Notes: a model not told the origin generated them from the sequence alone. DNA of 64,000 nt from Actinomycetota bacterium (GCA_005885515.1 VAWK01000029.1:13005-77004), one strand, 5' to 3'. Positions 16,420 through 25,589 are shown, counted from the stretch's first letter. A program made the numbers and translations.

Positions 16420-17892
16420 TCACCGGCGAGCACGCGCGCGGGCGAGCGCCTCCGTCCAGCCGTCGAGCAGGGCGGCGCGCTCGTCCTCGCCCATGCGCGG
16501 CTCGTAGCGCCGGCGCTCGCGCCACGCGGCGCCGATGTCGCTGAGCGTCCACGCGCCGGCGCCGACGCCGGCCAGGTACGCGGCACCGAGCGCGGTCGTC
16601 TCCGCGACCTCGGGCACGACCACGGGGACGCCCATCACGTCGGCCTGGAACTGCATCAGCCAGGCGTTGCCGCTGGCGCCGCCGTCGGCGCGCAGCTCGC
16701 TGAGCGGCTGCCCCGACGCCGACTCCATCGCGCGCACCGCATCGACGGTCTGGTAGGCGATCGCCTCCAGCGTCGCCCGCGCCAGATGCGCGCGCCCGGA
16801 GCCGAGCGTGAGCCCGACGATCGTGCCGCGCGCGTACGGGTCCCAGTGCGGGGAGCCGAGGCCAGTGAGCGCGGGCACGAAGTACACGCCATCGTTGCCA
16901 TCCAGCGCAGCGGCCAGCGCCTCCGTCTCGGCCGCGCCGGCGATGATGCCGAGCCCGTCGCGCAGCCATTGCACGGCCGCGCCGGTGACGAAGATCGATG
17001 CCTCGAGCGCGTACGTGCTCGAGTCGCCGATGCACCACGCCAGCGTCGTCACAAGCCCGGCCGGAGGCGTCGGCACGGTGAAGCCCGCGTTCAGCAGCAC
17101 GAACGAGCCGGTGCCGTAGGTGTTCTTGCCCATGCCCGGATTCACGCACGCCTGCCCGAACAGCGCGGCCTGCTGGTCCCCCGCCGCGCCCGCCAGCGGC
17201 GCGGCGTGGCCGTGCAGCGCCTGCGGACGGGCGTGGCCGAAGATCCCGGCGCTCGGCAGCACGCGCGGCAACGCCCGCTCGGGAACCCCGAACAGCTCCA
17301 GCAGCTCGGGGTCCCAGCGCCCGGCGTGAATGTCGTACAGCATCGTGCGCGAGGCGTTGGAGCAGTCGGTCACGTGCTCCCCCGTGAGCTTGAAGGCAAG
17401 CCACGAGTCGACGGTGCCGAACACGGCGCGGCCGGCGAGCACGCGCTCGCGCAGGCCGTCGACGTGTTCGAGCAGCCACTGGATCTTGGTGGCGCTGAAG
17501 TACGGGTCGAGCACCAGCCCGGTGCGCTCCCGAACCAGCTGCTCGTGGCCCGCCGCGCGCAGCTCATCGCAGCGGGCGGCGGTGCGGCGGTCCTGCCACA
17601 CGATCGCGCGGTGCAGGGGCTCGCCGCTCGCTGGATCCCACACGCACACCGTCTCGCGCTGGTTGGTCACGCCCACCGCGAGCAGCTCGCCCTCGGCCAC
17701 GCCGGCATCGGCGAGCGCCTCCCCGGCCACGGACTGCGTCAGGCGCCAGAGCTCATCCGCGTCGTGCTCCACCCAGCCCGGCCTGGGAAAGTGCTGGGTG
17801 AGCTCGCGGTAGGAGCGGCCGACCGGCTCGGCACGCTCGTCGAACACCAAGCAGGTCGTGCCCGTGGTTCCCTGGTCGATGGCGAGGATCAC
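16420..17892 (-). CDS. glpK: Glycerol kinase
   Basis: A 490-residue FGGY-family kinase that phosphorylates glycerol to sn-glycerol 3-phosphate with ATP. It begins MILAIDQGTTGTTCLVFDE, the glycerol-kinase N-terminus. It contains TNQRETVCVWD, IVWQDRRTAARC, the signature GKNTYGTGSFVLLNAG and FVPALTGLGSPHWDPYARG, then the adenosine-site motif GGASGNAWLMQFQAD. Length is normal for the family. The GTG start at 17892 is directly preceded by AGGA with essentially no spacing, but the second codon begins the conserved beta strand. The gene lies 13 bp after the GT2 stop and may be co-transcribed with it. Confidence 0.93.
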   Translation of the reverse strand: MILAIDQGTTGTTCLVFDERAEPVGRSYRELTQHFPRPGWVEHDADELWRLTQSVAGEALADAGVAEGELLAVGVTNQRETVCVWDPASGEPLHRAIVWQDRRTAARCDELRAAGHEQLVRERTGLVLDPYFSATKIQWLLEHVDGLRERVLAGRAVFGTVDSWLAFKLTGEHVTDCSNASRTMLYDIHAGRWDPELLELFGVPERALPRVLPSAGIFGHARPQALHGHAAPLAGAAGDQQAALFGQACVNPGMGKNTYGTGSFVLLNAGFTVPTPPAGLVTTLAWCIGDSSTYALEASIFVTGAAVQWLRDGLGIIAGAAETEALAAALDGNDGVYFVPALTGLGSPHWDPYARGTIVGLTLGSGRAHLARATLEAIAYQTVDAVRAMESASGQPLSELRADGGASGNAWLMQFQADVMGVPVVVPEVAETTALGAAYLAGVGAGAWTLSDIGAAWRERRRYEPRMGEDERAALLDGWTEALARARARR

Positions 17893-17905
17893 TCCTGACG
17901 CGAGC

Positions 17906-18595
17906 CTACCTGCGCGCGATGTACACGCGCGCGAAGTCCCGCAGCTGGCGGGCGCGGTGCACGAACCCTGCCGGCGTGCGGCCGCTTGCGCGGTGCGCGA
18001 GATCGAGCTCGACCTCGACCACGCGGTAGCCCGCGCGCACCGCGTCGATCGTCATCGCAAGCTCCATGCCAAAGCCCGCCGCGAACGGCAGCACGTCGTT
18101 CAGCACGTCCGCACGCAGCGCGCGCTGCCCCGAGATAGGCGCGGCCGCGCGCAGCCCGCAGCGGCGCCTGATCGCCCAGCGGGCAAAGGCAACCGCGACG
18201 CCGAAGCCGCCGCCGAGCCGCCTGCTGAAGGCCGCCACGGCGACGTCCGCCTCCCCGGCCCGCACCGCGTGCACGAGCGCCGCGAGCCGTGCCGCGGAGT
18301 CGCCGAGGTCCCCGTCGCAGAACAGCACGACCGCCTCCTCGCCGGAGCCCGGGCCCAGCTCCTGCAGCGCGGCGCGCGCGGCCAGCGTCGCCGCGCCGCC
18401 CTTGCCGATCGCCCGCCCGCCCCGCAGCACGCGCGCCCCCGCCTCGCTCGCGATCTCCGCGGTCGCGTCGCTCGAGCCGTCGTCGGCGAGCATCACCGGC
18501 ACGCCGGGCAGGCTCCGCGCAAGCGCCGCCAGGGTCGCGCCGATGCGCTCGGCCTCGTTGCGGGCCGTGACGATCGTGAGCGTGTCTGCGGGCAC
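17906..18595 (-). CDS. Family 2 glycosyltransferase
   Basis: A 229-residue GT-A-fold glycosyltransferase. The N-terminus LTIVTARNEAERIGATLAAL and VMLADDGSSDATAEIA are the GT2 nucleotide-sugar-binding elements, and FCDGDLGD supplies the DxD-like metal-binding site. A catalytic-domain segment AAPISGQRALRADVL follows. There are no membrane helices, so it resembles soluble dolichyl-phosphate-mannose- or glucosyl-3-phosphoglycerate-synthase-like proteins; the acceptor is unknown. GTG start at 18595. Upstream of glpK on the same strand, and divergent from the biotin carrier gene 65 bp away. Confidence 0.8.
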   Translation of the reverse strand: MPADTLTIVTARNEAERIGATLAALARSLPGVPVMLADDGSSDATAEIASEAGARVLRGGRAIGKGGAATLAARAALQELGPGSGEEAVVLFCDGDLGDSAARLAALVHAVRAGEADVAVAAFSRRLGGGFGVAVAFARWAIRRRCGLRAAAPISGQRALRADVLNDVLPFAAGFGMELAMTIDAVRAGYRVVEVELDLAHRASGRTPAGFVHRARQLRDFARVYIARR

Positions 18596-18660
18596 TTTCT
18601 CGTCGGCGCTGCTGGCTATCGTCCGTAGGCGCCGCAGGCAATCGGACCCGGGAGGTATGC

Positions 18661-18873
18661 GTGACTGAGATTGAGGCCCATATCACCGGCACGGTATGGA
18701 AAATCGAATGCGCTGTCGGCGACGAGATCGAGGAGGGCGACACGGTCGCGATCCTCGAGTCGATGAAGATGGAGATGCCCGTCGAGGCCGAGGACTCGGG
18801 CACGGTCGCGGAGATACGCTGCGAGGAGGGCCAGTCGGTCAACGAGGGCGACACGCTGGTCGTGCTGGAGTAG
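18661..18873 (+). CDS. Biotin/lipoyl attachment domain protein (biotin carboxyl carrier-like)
   Basis: A free-standing 70-residue biotinyl domain. The attachment motif ESMKMEMP is present with Lys36 as the biotinylated residue, and the flanking GDEIEEGDTVAILE and VNEGDTLVVLE form the two half-barrels. Such short proteins act as separate carrier subunits for acyl-CoA carboxylases or decarboxylases. The GTG start at 18661 has GGGAGG 6-7 nt upstream. The next genes are a methylmalonyl-CoA-decarboxylase-like crotonase and the biotin biosynthesis genes, so carrier and cofactor supply are side by side. The matching carboxylase could be the carboxyltransferase at 6020, but that is inference. Confidence 0.9.
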   Translation: MTEIEAHITGTVWKIECAVGDEIEEGDTVAILESMKMEMPVEAEDSGTVAEIRCEEGQSVNEGDTLVVLE

Positions 18874-18894
18874 CTCGGCTAGCCTGTCCGGCCG

Positions 18895-19740
18895 GTGTCC
18901 GCCGAGGCCGACTCCACCGCCAAGCGCTCCGTGCGCGAGCTCGCCGACGGCAAGCTGCTGGTGGATGAGCCCGCGCCCGGGGTGCTTCGCCTGACGATCT
19001 CAAATCCCGGCAAGCGCAACGCGCTCGATCACCCGATCCTCGACGCGATCACCGCCACGCTCAGCCAGGCCGGCGCCTCGCCCGCGCAGGCGCGCTGCGT
19101 GGTCGTCACGGGCGCGCACGGCATGTTCTCCGCCGGCTACGACATCGGCGAGATCCCCGACGATGAGTTCGAGCAGCGCGCCGAGCAGCTGGTGGCGCAT
19201 CCGTTCACCGAAGCCATCGACGCGCTCGAGGGCTTCCCCCTGCCGACGCTGGCCGCGCTCCCCGGGCACACGATCGGCGGCGGGCTCGAGCTGGCGCTGG
19301 CCTGCGACCTGCGCGTGGCCGCCGCGGGCATCCTGCTCGGCATGCCGCCGGCGAAGCTGGGGCTCGTGTACTCGCACACCGGGCTGCGCCGCTTCCTCGA
19401 CGCGATCGGCGCGCCGCGAACGCGCGAGCTGTTCCTGCTCGGACGCTACATCGATGCCGATACCGCGCTCGCCTGGGGACTGGTCAACCGCGTGGCGCCC
19501 GCGCAGCAGCTGGAGTCGGTTGCGCTGGAGCTCGCGGGCGAGCTGGCGAGCAACGCGCCGCTTGCGCAGGCCGGCAACAAGCGCGTGATCGCGGCCCTGC
19601 TGAGCGCTCGCGGGCAGCTGCCGGAGCCGGTCGCGCAGGAGCTGATCGGGCTGCGGCGCGCCTCCTTCGCCTCGAAGGACATGCGCGAGGGCGTGCGCGC
19701 GTTCGCCGAGAAACGGTCCGCCCGCTGGCGCGGCGAATAG
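18895..19740 (+). CDS. Crotonase-family protein, methylmalonyl-CoA decarboxylase-like
   Basis: A 281-residue crotonase-fold protein. It aligns by eye with Escherichia coli methylmalonyl-CoA decarboxylase (ScpB/YgfG): MFSAGYDIGEIP, PPAKLGLVYSHTGL and the C-terminal LRRASFASKDMREGVRAFAEKR all have close counterparts there. The oxyanion region GGGLELALACD keeps the first glutamate. The second enoyl-hydratase glutamate is absent (PPAKLG), which argues against a normal hydratase. GTG start at 18895 lies 21 bp after the carrier stop. Either methylmalonyl-CoA decarboxylase or another crotonase is possible; activity is not proven. Confidence 0.75.
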   Translation: MSAEADSTAKRSVRELADGKLLVDEPAPGVLRLTISNPGKRNALDHPILDAITATLSQAGASPAQARCVVVTGAHGMFSAGYDIGEIPDDEFEQRAEQLVAHPFTEAIDALEGFPLPTLAALPGHTIGGGLELALACDLRVAAAGILLGMPPAKLGLVYSHTGLRRFLDAIGAPRTRELFLLGRYIDADTALAWGLVNRVAPAQQLESVALELAGELASNAPLAQAGNKRVIAALLSARGQLPEPVAQELIGLRRASFASKDMREGVRAFAEKRSARWRGE

Positions 19741-19770
19741 CCGTCCGCGAGGCTGCATAACCTGCGGCGC

Positions 19771-20928
19771 ATGCCGCCACTGATCACGCGCGAGGAGGCC
19801 CTGCGCCTGGGCCAGCTCGAGGACCGCGCGCAGATCGAAGCCCTGGTCGAGCGCGCCTGGAGCGCGCGCGTGGAGCGCTTCGGCGACTCGACGGACATGT
19901 GCTCGCTGGTCAACGCCAAGTCGGGTGGCTGCGCCGAGGACTGCGGCTTCTGCGCGCAGTCGCGCTTCGCCGACGCCGACACGCCGATGCACGCGATGAT
20001 GGAGCCCGAGCAGGTGCTCGAGCACGCGCGTGCGGCCGAGGCCGCAGGCGCGCACCGCTTCTGCATGGTCACGCAGGGGCAGGGCCTGTCCAAGCGCGAC
20101 TTCGAGAAGTACCTGCAAGGCGTGCGCTTGGTCGCCCAGCACACGAACCTCAAGCGCTGCGCCTCGATCGGGCACATGTCCGTGACGCGCGCGACCGCCC
20201 TGCACGAGGCGGGCATCCAGCGCGTGCACCACAACGTGGAGACCGCCTCCAGCTACCACGACGAGGTCACCACGACGGTCCGCTACGAGGGACGCCTGCG
20301 CACGATCCGGGCGGTGCGCGAGGCCGGCCTGGAGACCTGCGTGGGAGGCATACTCAACCTCGGCGAGACGCGCGAGCAGCGCGTCGAGATGGCGTTCGAG
20401 CTGGCGGCGCTCGACCCCACGAGCGTCCCCATCAACCTTTTGAACCCGCGTCCCGGCACCAAGTTCGGCGACCGGGAGCTGATCGACCCGTGGGAGGCCG
20501 TGAAGTGGATCGCGATCTTCCGCCTGATCCTGCCGGAGGCGCTGTTCCGCCTGTGCGGAGGGCGCGTGGAGAACCTCGGCGAGCTGCAGCCGCTGGCCGT
20601 CAAGGCGGGGCTCAACGGCGTGATGATGGGCAACTTCCTCACCACCCTCGGGGCCGAGCCGGCGGAGGATCGGGCGATGTTCGAGCAGCACGGGCTGAAC
20701 GTCGCGCGCCAGCCCGACAACGCCGCCAACCCGCGGCCGGACAACCGCTCGGGGTGGCTGGCGGGGCAGACGCCGGACCTCGTGCACGAGTTCCTCGGCG
20801 AGCACGATCGCGGCCGTGCATCGGCGGCCAACGCGGGCGATGGCGGCCAGCCCGCGCTGCGGGTGCGCCTGTGGGACCCCTCCACGCAGCTGCGCTACCG
20901 CGCCAAGCGCGCGAGGCAGAGCCGATGA
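19771..20928 (+). CDS. bioB: Biotin synthase
   Basis: A 385-residue radical-SAM enzyme that inserts sulfur into dethiobiotin. The SAM [4Fe-4S] ligands are Cys54, Cys58 and Cys61 in GGCAEDCGFCAQS. Further BioB-specific motifs are YHHNVET-like VHHNVETASSYHDEV, VGGILNLGET, PINLLNPRPGT and a CGGRVENLG variant of the substrate-binding segment. A C-terminal extension after DLVHEFLGEH (roughly 40 residues, basic end) exceeds the usual length. ATG at 19771; the stop overlaps bioF by ATGA, so the two are coupled. First gene of the bioB-bioF-bioD group. Confidence 0.95.
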   Translation: MPPLITREEALRLGQLEDRAQIEALVERAWSARVERFGDSTDMCSLVNAKSGGCAEDCGFCAQSRFADADTPMHAMMEPEQVLEHARAAEAAGAHRFCMVTQGQGLSKRDFEKYLQGVRLVAQHTNLKRCASIGHMSVTRATALHEAGIQRVHHNVETASSYHDEVTTTVRYEGRLRTIRAVREAGLETCVGGILNLGETREQRVEMAFELAALDPTSVPINLLNPRPGTKFGDRELIDPWEAVKWIAIFRLILPEALFRLCGGRVENLGELQPLAVKAGLNGVMMGNFLTTLGAEPAEDRAMFEQHGLNVARQPDNAANPRPDNRSGWLAGQTPDLVHEFLGEHDRGRASAANAGDGGQPALRVRLWDPSTQLRYRAKRARQSR

Positions 20929-22298
20929 GCGATATCGCAGCGCGGCTCGCGGAGCTGGAGCGGCTGGGGCTGAATCGCAGGCTGCGCCTCGTGTCGGGCC
21001 CGCAGGGGCCGACCGTGCTGCTCGACGGCAAGCCGGTGCTGCTGCTGTGCTCGAACAACTACCTCGGCCTGGCGGACCACCCCCGCGTGCGCGAGGCGGC
21101 CGCCGAGGCGGCGATGCGCTGGGGCGCCGGCGCTGGGGCGTCGCGCTTGATCTCCGGCACGATGACCGTCCACCGACGCCTGGAGGAGCGCCTGGCGAGC
21201 TTCGAGCGCAGCCAGGCCTGCCTGCTGTTCGGCGCCGGCTATCTGGCCAACCTGGGCGTGATCAGCGCGCTGGCCGGCCCCGAGGACGCGGTCTTCTCCG
21301 ATGAGCTGAACCACGCTTCGATCGTCGACGGCTGCCGGCTGTCCCGCGCGGAGGTGATCGTCTACCGCCATCTCGACGTGGAACACCTCGAGTGGAGCAT
21401 GCGCCGCGACCGGGCTCGGCGCGACGGGCGAGGCCGCCGGTTGATCGTGACCGATTCGGTGTTTTCGATGGACGGCGACATCGCCCCGCTGGCAGCGATC
21501 GTGGAAATCGCACGCGCCCACGGGGCGCGCGTGGCGGTGGACGAGGCGCACGCCACCGGCACGGTCGGGCCAGGCGGCCGCGGCGCGATCGCCGAGGCGG
21601 GGCTCGAGGGCGAGATCGACGTGACGATCGGGACGCTCGGCAAGGCGCTCGGCTCCTACGGCGCCTACGTCTGCGCCGAGGAGGACATGGTGCGCTACCT
21701 GATCAACGCCGCGCGGCCGCTGATCTTCTCGACCGCGCCCTCGCCGCCCGCGGTCGCCGCGGCCCTGGCCGCGCTGGAGCTGCTGGACGAGCGCCCGCAC
21801 CGCGTGCAGCGCTTGCGCGCCAACGCTCGCGCCCTGCGACGGGCGCTGTCGGCCGAGGGCTTTGCCGTGGCCGACGACGACATGCCGATCGTGCCGCTCG
21901 TGCTTGGCGACGAGCGGGCGGCGATGGAAATGTGCCAGGCCGCCATCGAGGGCGGCGTGTTCGCGCAGGCGATCCGCCCGCCGACGGTCCCGGCGGGGAC
22001 CTCGCGCCTGCGGCTTGCCGCCATGGCCTCCCACACCTCGGCCGACATGGTCAAGGCGGCGAGCGTGCTCGCCGCGGCTGCCCGCGAGCTGGCGCTCGAT
22101 CCCGCTGCCATCGGACCGCCGCCCAGCCGCCTGCCGACCGACCAGCAGACAGCCGCCGATCACGAACGCGAAGAGGCGGCGCTGTACGAGCCGCAAGCGC
22201 TGTCGTCCTCGGTTCCGTTTGACCACGAGCAGGGCACGCCTCCCGAGCACGCCCCGTTTGACCACGAGCGCGACGGCGAGTTCGCCCGCGCGGCGTAG
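20925..22298 (+). CDS. bioF: 8-amino-7-oxononanoate synthase with long C-terminal extension
   Basis: A 457-residue PLP-dependent alpha-oxoamine synthase that condenses pimeloyl-thioester with alanine. Key segments are LLCSNNYLGLADHP, ELNHASIVDG, VAVDEAHATGTVGPGGRG (Asp206) and IGTLGKALGSYG, with the PLP lysine at 240. The catalytic core ends at about residue 395. The last 60 residues are acidic, low-complexity and contain two copies of PFDHE; the coding DNA carries a 16-bp direct repeat at 22215-22230 and 22254-22269. Relatives are usually near 385 residues, so this tail is unusual. ATG overlaps the bioB stop. Confidence 0.93.
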   Translation: MSDIAARLAELERLGLNRRLRLVSGPQGPTVLLDGKPVLLLCSNNYLGLADHPRVREAAAEAAMRWGAGAGASRLISGTMTVHRRLEERLASFERSQACLLFGAGYLANLGVISALAGPEDAVFSDELNHASIVDGCRLSRAEVIVYRHLDVEHLEWSMRRDRARRDGRGRRLIVTDSVFSMDGDIAPLAAIVEIARAHGARVAVDEAHATGTVGPGGRGAIAEAGLEGEIDVTIGTLGKALGSYGAYVCAEEDMVRYLINAARPLIFSTAPSPPAVAAALAALELLDERPHRVQRLRANARALRRALSAEGFAVADDDMPIVPLVLGDERAAMEMCQAAIEGGVFAQAIRPPTVPAGTSRLRLAAMASHTSADMVKAASVLAAAARELALDPAAIGPPPSRLPTDQQTAADHEREEAALYEPQALSSSVPFDHEQGTPPEHAPFDHERDGEFARAA

Positions 22299-22319
22299 GG
22301 CCCGCGTCGAGCGCGAGCG

Positions 22320-23024
22320 TTGCGCGGGCTGCTGGTAACCGGCACCGACACCGGCGTCGGCAAGACGGTCGTGAGCGCGGCCCTGCTCGCCGCCATGGCG
22401 GCCGCGGGCGAGCGGGTGCGAGCACACAAGCCGGTCCTGACCGGGCTGGACGACGCGGCGCCTTCCGGCTGGCCCCCCGACCACGAGCTGCTGGCCAGCG
22501 TGACCGGCATGTGCGCGGAGGAGATCGCGCCGCTGCGATACGCGCCCGCGGCCTCGCCACAGCTGGCGGCGGCGCTGTGCGGCGAGCGCATCGACCCCGC
22601 TCACCTGCTGGCGTCGGTGCCGGCGGACCCCGGGCGGACGATCATCGTCGAGGGTGTTGGCGGCCTCCTGACTCCGTTCGCGGACGGCTACGGCGTACGC
22701 GAGCTCGCGGCATCGCTCGGGCTGCCGCTCGTGGTCGCGGCGCGGCCGGGCCTGGGCACGATCAACCACACGCTGCTCACGCTCGAGGCGGCCAAGGCGG
22801 CCGGGCTCCAGGTGCGCGCGGTCGTCCTCACGCCGTGGCCCGAGCGGCCGTCGGCGCTCGAGCTGTCGAACCGCGAAACGATTGCCCGGACGGCAGGGGT
22901 CGCGGTCGCCGAGCTGGCGCGGGTCATGGCTCCGCAGCCGGATGCGCTCGCGCGCGCGGGTGCGCGGCTGCCATGGCGGAAGTGGCTGGCGGCGTCGGCG
23001 CCACCGCAGCCGGCGGCGGCCTAG
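22320..23024 (+). CDS. bioD: Dethiobiotin synthetase
   Basis: A 234-residue ATP-dependent enzyme that closes the ureido ring of dethiobiotin from 7,8-diaminopelargonate and CO2. The P-loop is GTDTGVGKT at residues 8-16. KPVLTG replaces the usual KPVxTG almost exactly, EGVGGLLTPF is the second conserved block, and GLGTINHTLLTLEA is the third. The start appears to be TTG at 22320, since the first strand begins two codons later and no ATG or GTG lies close enough. Located 21 bp after bioF on the same strand; probably one operon. Confidence 0.92.
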   Translation: MRGLLVTGTDTGVGKTVVSAALLAAMAAAGERVRAHKPVLTGLDDAAPSGWPPDHELLASVTGMCAEEIAPLRYAPAASPQLAAALCGERIDPAHLLASVPADPGRTIIVEGVGGLLTPFADGYGVRELAASLGLPLVVAARPGLGTINHTLLTLEAAKAAGLQVRAVVLTPWPERPSALELSNRETIARTAGVAVAELARVMAPQPDALARAGARLPWRKWLAASAPPQPAAA

Positions 23025-23038
23025 CATGCGGTTCTCAG

Positions 23039-24454
23039 ATGGCCCGAGCGCGCAGCCATCCCGCGGCGGACGCCCTCGTCATCTTCGGGATCACAGGCGA
23101 CCTGGCGAAGAAGATGACCTTCTGCGCGCTCTACCGCCTGGAGCGGCGCGGGCTGTTGAGCTGCCCCATCGTGGGCGTGGCGGTGGATGACTGGGGCACC
23201 GAGCGGCTGCGCCAGCACGCGCGCGAATCGATCGAAGCCAGCGGCGAGCCGCTCGACGAGAGCGTGTTTGACCGCCTCGCCGCGCGGATGTCCTACCTCG
23301 GCGGTGACTTCCGGGCGCAGGACACCTATGCGCGCCTCGCCGCCGCGCTGGGCGAGTCCCACGCCACCGTCTTCTACCTGGAGATACCGCCGTCGCTGTT
23401 CGCGACGGTCGTGCAGGGCCTCGCAGGCGCGAAGCTGCTCGGCGAGCGCGCCCGGGTCGTGGTGGAGAAGCCGTTCGGCCACGATGTCTCCTCCGCGCGC
23501 GCGTTGTCCGCTGAACTGCACCGGTTCGTGAAGGAGCCGCAGCTGTATCGGATCGACCACTTCCTCGGCAAGATGGGCCTCGAAGAGATCCTGTACCTGC
23601 GCTTCGCCAACTCGATGCTCGAGCCGGTGTGGAACCGAAACTACCTCGCGTGCGTGCAGATCACGATGGCCGAGAGCTTTGGGGTCGAGGATCGCGGGCA
23701 TTTCTACGACCCGGTCGGCGCCCTGCGCGACGTGGTCGTGAACCATCTCATGCAGCTGCTCGCGGCGGCGGCGATGGAGCCGCCCGCCGGCTCGGACCCG
23801 GAAACGGTGAAGGACGCCAAGTTCGCCGTCTTCCGCGCCACCGCGGACGCGCGTCCGCGACATTACGTGCGCGGGCAGTACGACGGCTATCGCGAGATCG
23901 AGGGAGTCTCGCCGGACTCCGGCACCGAGACCTACGCGGCGTTTCGCCTGGAGATCGACAACTGGCGCTGGGCCGGCGTGCCGGTCTTCATCCGCGCCGG
24001 CAAGTGCCTGGCCGTGACCCAGACCGAGCTGCGACTGCTCTTCAAGCGCCCCCCGCGGCTGGGGTTCCTCAGCGTCGAGCACCGCCGCCCCCAGCCGAGC
24101 CAGATCGTGTTCAAGCTCGACCCGAGCACCGGCATCAGGATCATTCTCGACGCGCTGCGCGCCGACGCGCGGGGGCCGCGGGAGGTCGCGCTGGACGTGG
24201 AGTTCGCTCACGCCGGCGGCGAGGGGCCCGCTCCGTACGAGGTCCTGCTGCACGCCGCGCTGCAGGGCGACAGCAGCCACTTCACGCGCCAGGACAGCGT
24301 CGAGGAGACCTGGCGCATCGTCCAGCCGCTGCTCGACGCGCCCCCGCCGGTAGACCGGTACGCCAAGGGTTCGTGGGGTCCGGCCGCCGGCGATCAGCTT
24401 GTGGCGCGCTTCGGCGGCTGGCACGGTCCCTGGCTGCCCGACGCCGAGCGCTGA
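23039..24454 (+). CDS. zwf: Glucose-6-phosphate dehydrogenase
   Basis: A 471-residue G6PDH, the first enzyme of the oxidative pentose phosphate pathway, producing NADPH. The cofactor motif is GITGDLAKK (residues 17-25). VVVEKPFGHD and the substrate motif RIDHFLGKMGLEEIL follow; the usual RIDHYLGKE carries Phe for Tyr and Met for Glu. Later segments VPVFIRAGKCLA and the C-terminal ADxL-like end are normal. ATG at 23039 is 14 bp after bioD with no clear ribosome site, suggesting coupling to bioD. Its position inside the biotin cluster is probably incidental. Confidence 0.9.
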   Translation: MARARSHPAADALVIFGITGDLAKKMTFCALYRLERRGLLSCPIVGVAVDDWGTERLRQHARESIEASGEPLDESVFDRLAARMSYLGGDFRAQDTYARLAAALGESHATVFYLEIPPSLFATVVQGLAGAKLLGERARVVVEKPFGHDVSSARALSAELHRFVKEPQLYRIDHFLGKMGLEEILYLRFANSMLEPVWNRNYLACVQITMAESFGVEDRGHFYDPVGALRDVVVNHLMQLLAAAAMEPPAGSDPETVKDAKFAVFRATADARPRHYVRGQYDGYREIEGVSPDSGTETYAAFRLEIDNWRWAGVPVFIRAGKCLAVTQTELRLLFKRPPRLGFLSVEHRRPQPSQIVFKLDPSTGIRIILDALRADARGPREVALDVEFAHAGGEGPAPYEVLLHAALQGDSSHFTRQDSVEETWRIVQPLLDAPPPVDRYAKGSWGPAAGDQLVARFGGWHGPWLPDAER

Positions 24455-24512
24455 TCCGCCGCCGCGGCGTGCGCGCGCAGGCGCGCGGCGGCGGCTCTAC
24501 ACTCGCTGCTCG

Positions 24513-25589
24513 ATGGAGGCCGCGCGCGAGGACCAGGTGCCGCTCGAGTCGTTTGCGACAGGCGCGATCGTGCGCCAAGCCGCTCCGCGCCTGCTGCGCG
24601 ACGGCTTCGGTCCGCTGGCGCTGTTCTTCGCCGGCTGGAAGCTGATCGGCCTGGCCTCCGGCATCGGCATCGCGACGCTGTTCGCCACGGCGGTGTTCGC
24701 GCACGAGCGCCGCCAGGGCAGGCCGGCGATGATCGTTCGCGTGGCACTCGCGTTCGTCGCGATCCGCGCCGGCGTCGGCCTGAGCTCGGGCAGCGCCCGC
24801 GCGTATCTGGCAGCGGAAGTCGTGGTCGACACGCTGATCGGCGCGACCGTGCTGGGACTGCTCGCGCGGGGGCGCCCGCTGGCCGTCGTGTTTGCCCGCG
24901 AGATCTACCCCCTGCCGCCCCAGATGACCGAGTCGGACACGTTCGCGCGTGCGATGAGCACGATCACCGCGGTGTGGGGGGCCTACTTCCTGGCGAGGGC
25001 GCTCGTGCGCCTGGCCGCGCTGCTCACGCTCACGACCGATCGCTACGTGCTCGTCGCCGCGCTCAGCGATGCGCCCTTCCTGATCGCGATCCTCGCGTGG
25101 TCGGTGCACCACACCGCGGGCGCGTTCCGCAACAGCGGCGAGCGCCGAAGCCGTGCCGGTCCGCCCGTCGTCAGGAACCTGACCCGGCTCGCGCGGCGTC
25201 GACGACGGCCGCGGCGACGCTGGCGAGCTCCTCCTCCGCGATCACGTACGGCGGCATCGTGTACACCAGGTCGCGAAACGGGCGCAACCACACGCCGCGT
25301 CGCACCGCCGCCTCGGTGGCGGCGCCGACGTCGACGTCGCGCTGTAGCTGAACGACGCCGATCGCGCCGAGCACGCGGACATCCTTCACAAGCGCGAGCT
25401 CGCGGGCCGGCTCCAGACCCGCGCGCAGCCCCGCTTCGATCGCTCCCACCCGCTCGCGCCAGGCTTCCCCGCCCGGGCCCCGCGAACTGCCTGGCACGCC
25501 CGCGTCGAGCCCGGGCTGCCGGCCTTCGCGCCCGTCGAGCAGATCGAGCGAGGCGAGCGCCACGGCGCAGGCGAGCGGGTTCGCCATGA
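24513..25589 (+). CDS. VC0807-like multi-pass membrane protein with an anomalous 3' extension
   Basis: The first about 215 residues form a plausible membrane protein with five or six hydrophobic spans (for example 38-60, 74-90, 100-118, 150-172, 183-200) and a conserved-looking PLPPQM loop. This resembles the VC0807/septation-A-like family of unknown function. The ATG at 24513 follows a GC-rich spacer. The frame then stays open to 25589, adding an arginine/proline-rich tail that is antisense to bioA for 419 bp. A shift of one base near 25150 would instead end it at a TGA near 25180. The natural protein probably ends near 25150-25180. Confidence 0.55.
   Translation: MEAAREDQVPLESFATGAIVRQAAPRLLRDGFGPLALFFAGWKLIGLASGIGIATLFATAVFAHERRQGRPAMIVRVALAFVAIRAGVGLSSGSARAYLAAEVVVDTLIGATVLGLLARGRPLAVVFAREIYPLPPQMTESDTFARAMSTITAVWGAYFLARALVRLAALLTLTTDRYVLVAALSDAPFLIAILAWSVHHTAGAFRNSGERRSRAGPPVVRNLTRLARRRRRPRRRWRAPPPRSRTAASCTPGRETGATTRRVAPPPRWRRRRRRRAVAERRRSRRARGHPSQARARGPAPDPRAAPLRSLPPARARLPRPGPANCLARPRRARAAGLRARRADRARRAPRRRRAGSP

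Noticed and set aside
20895-23027. 710-codon minus-strand frame opposite bioF and bioD
   Set aside because: Shadow of two clear enzymes; repeated RR/HR dipeptides and no motifs.
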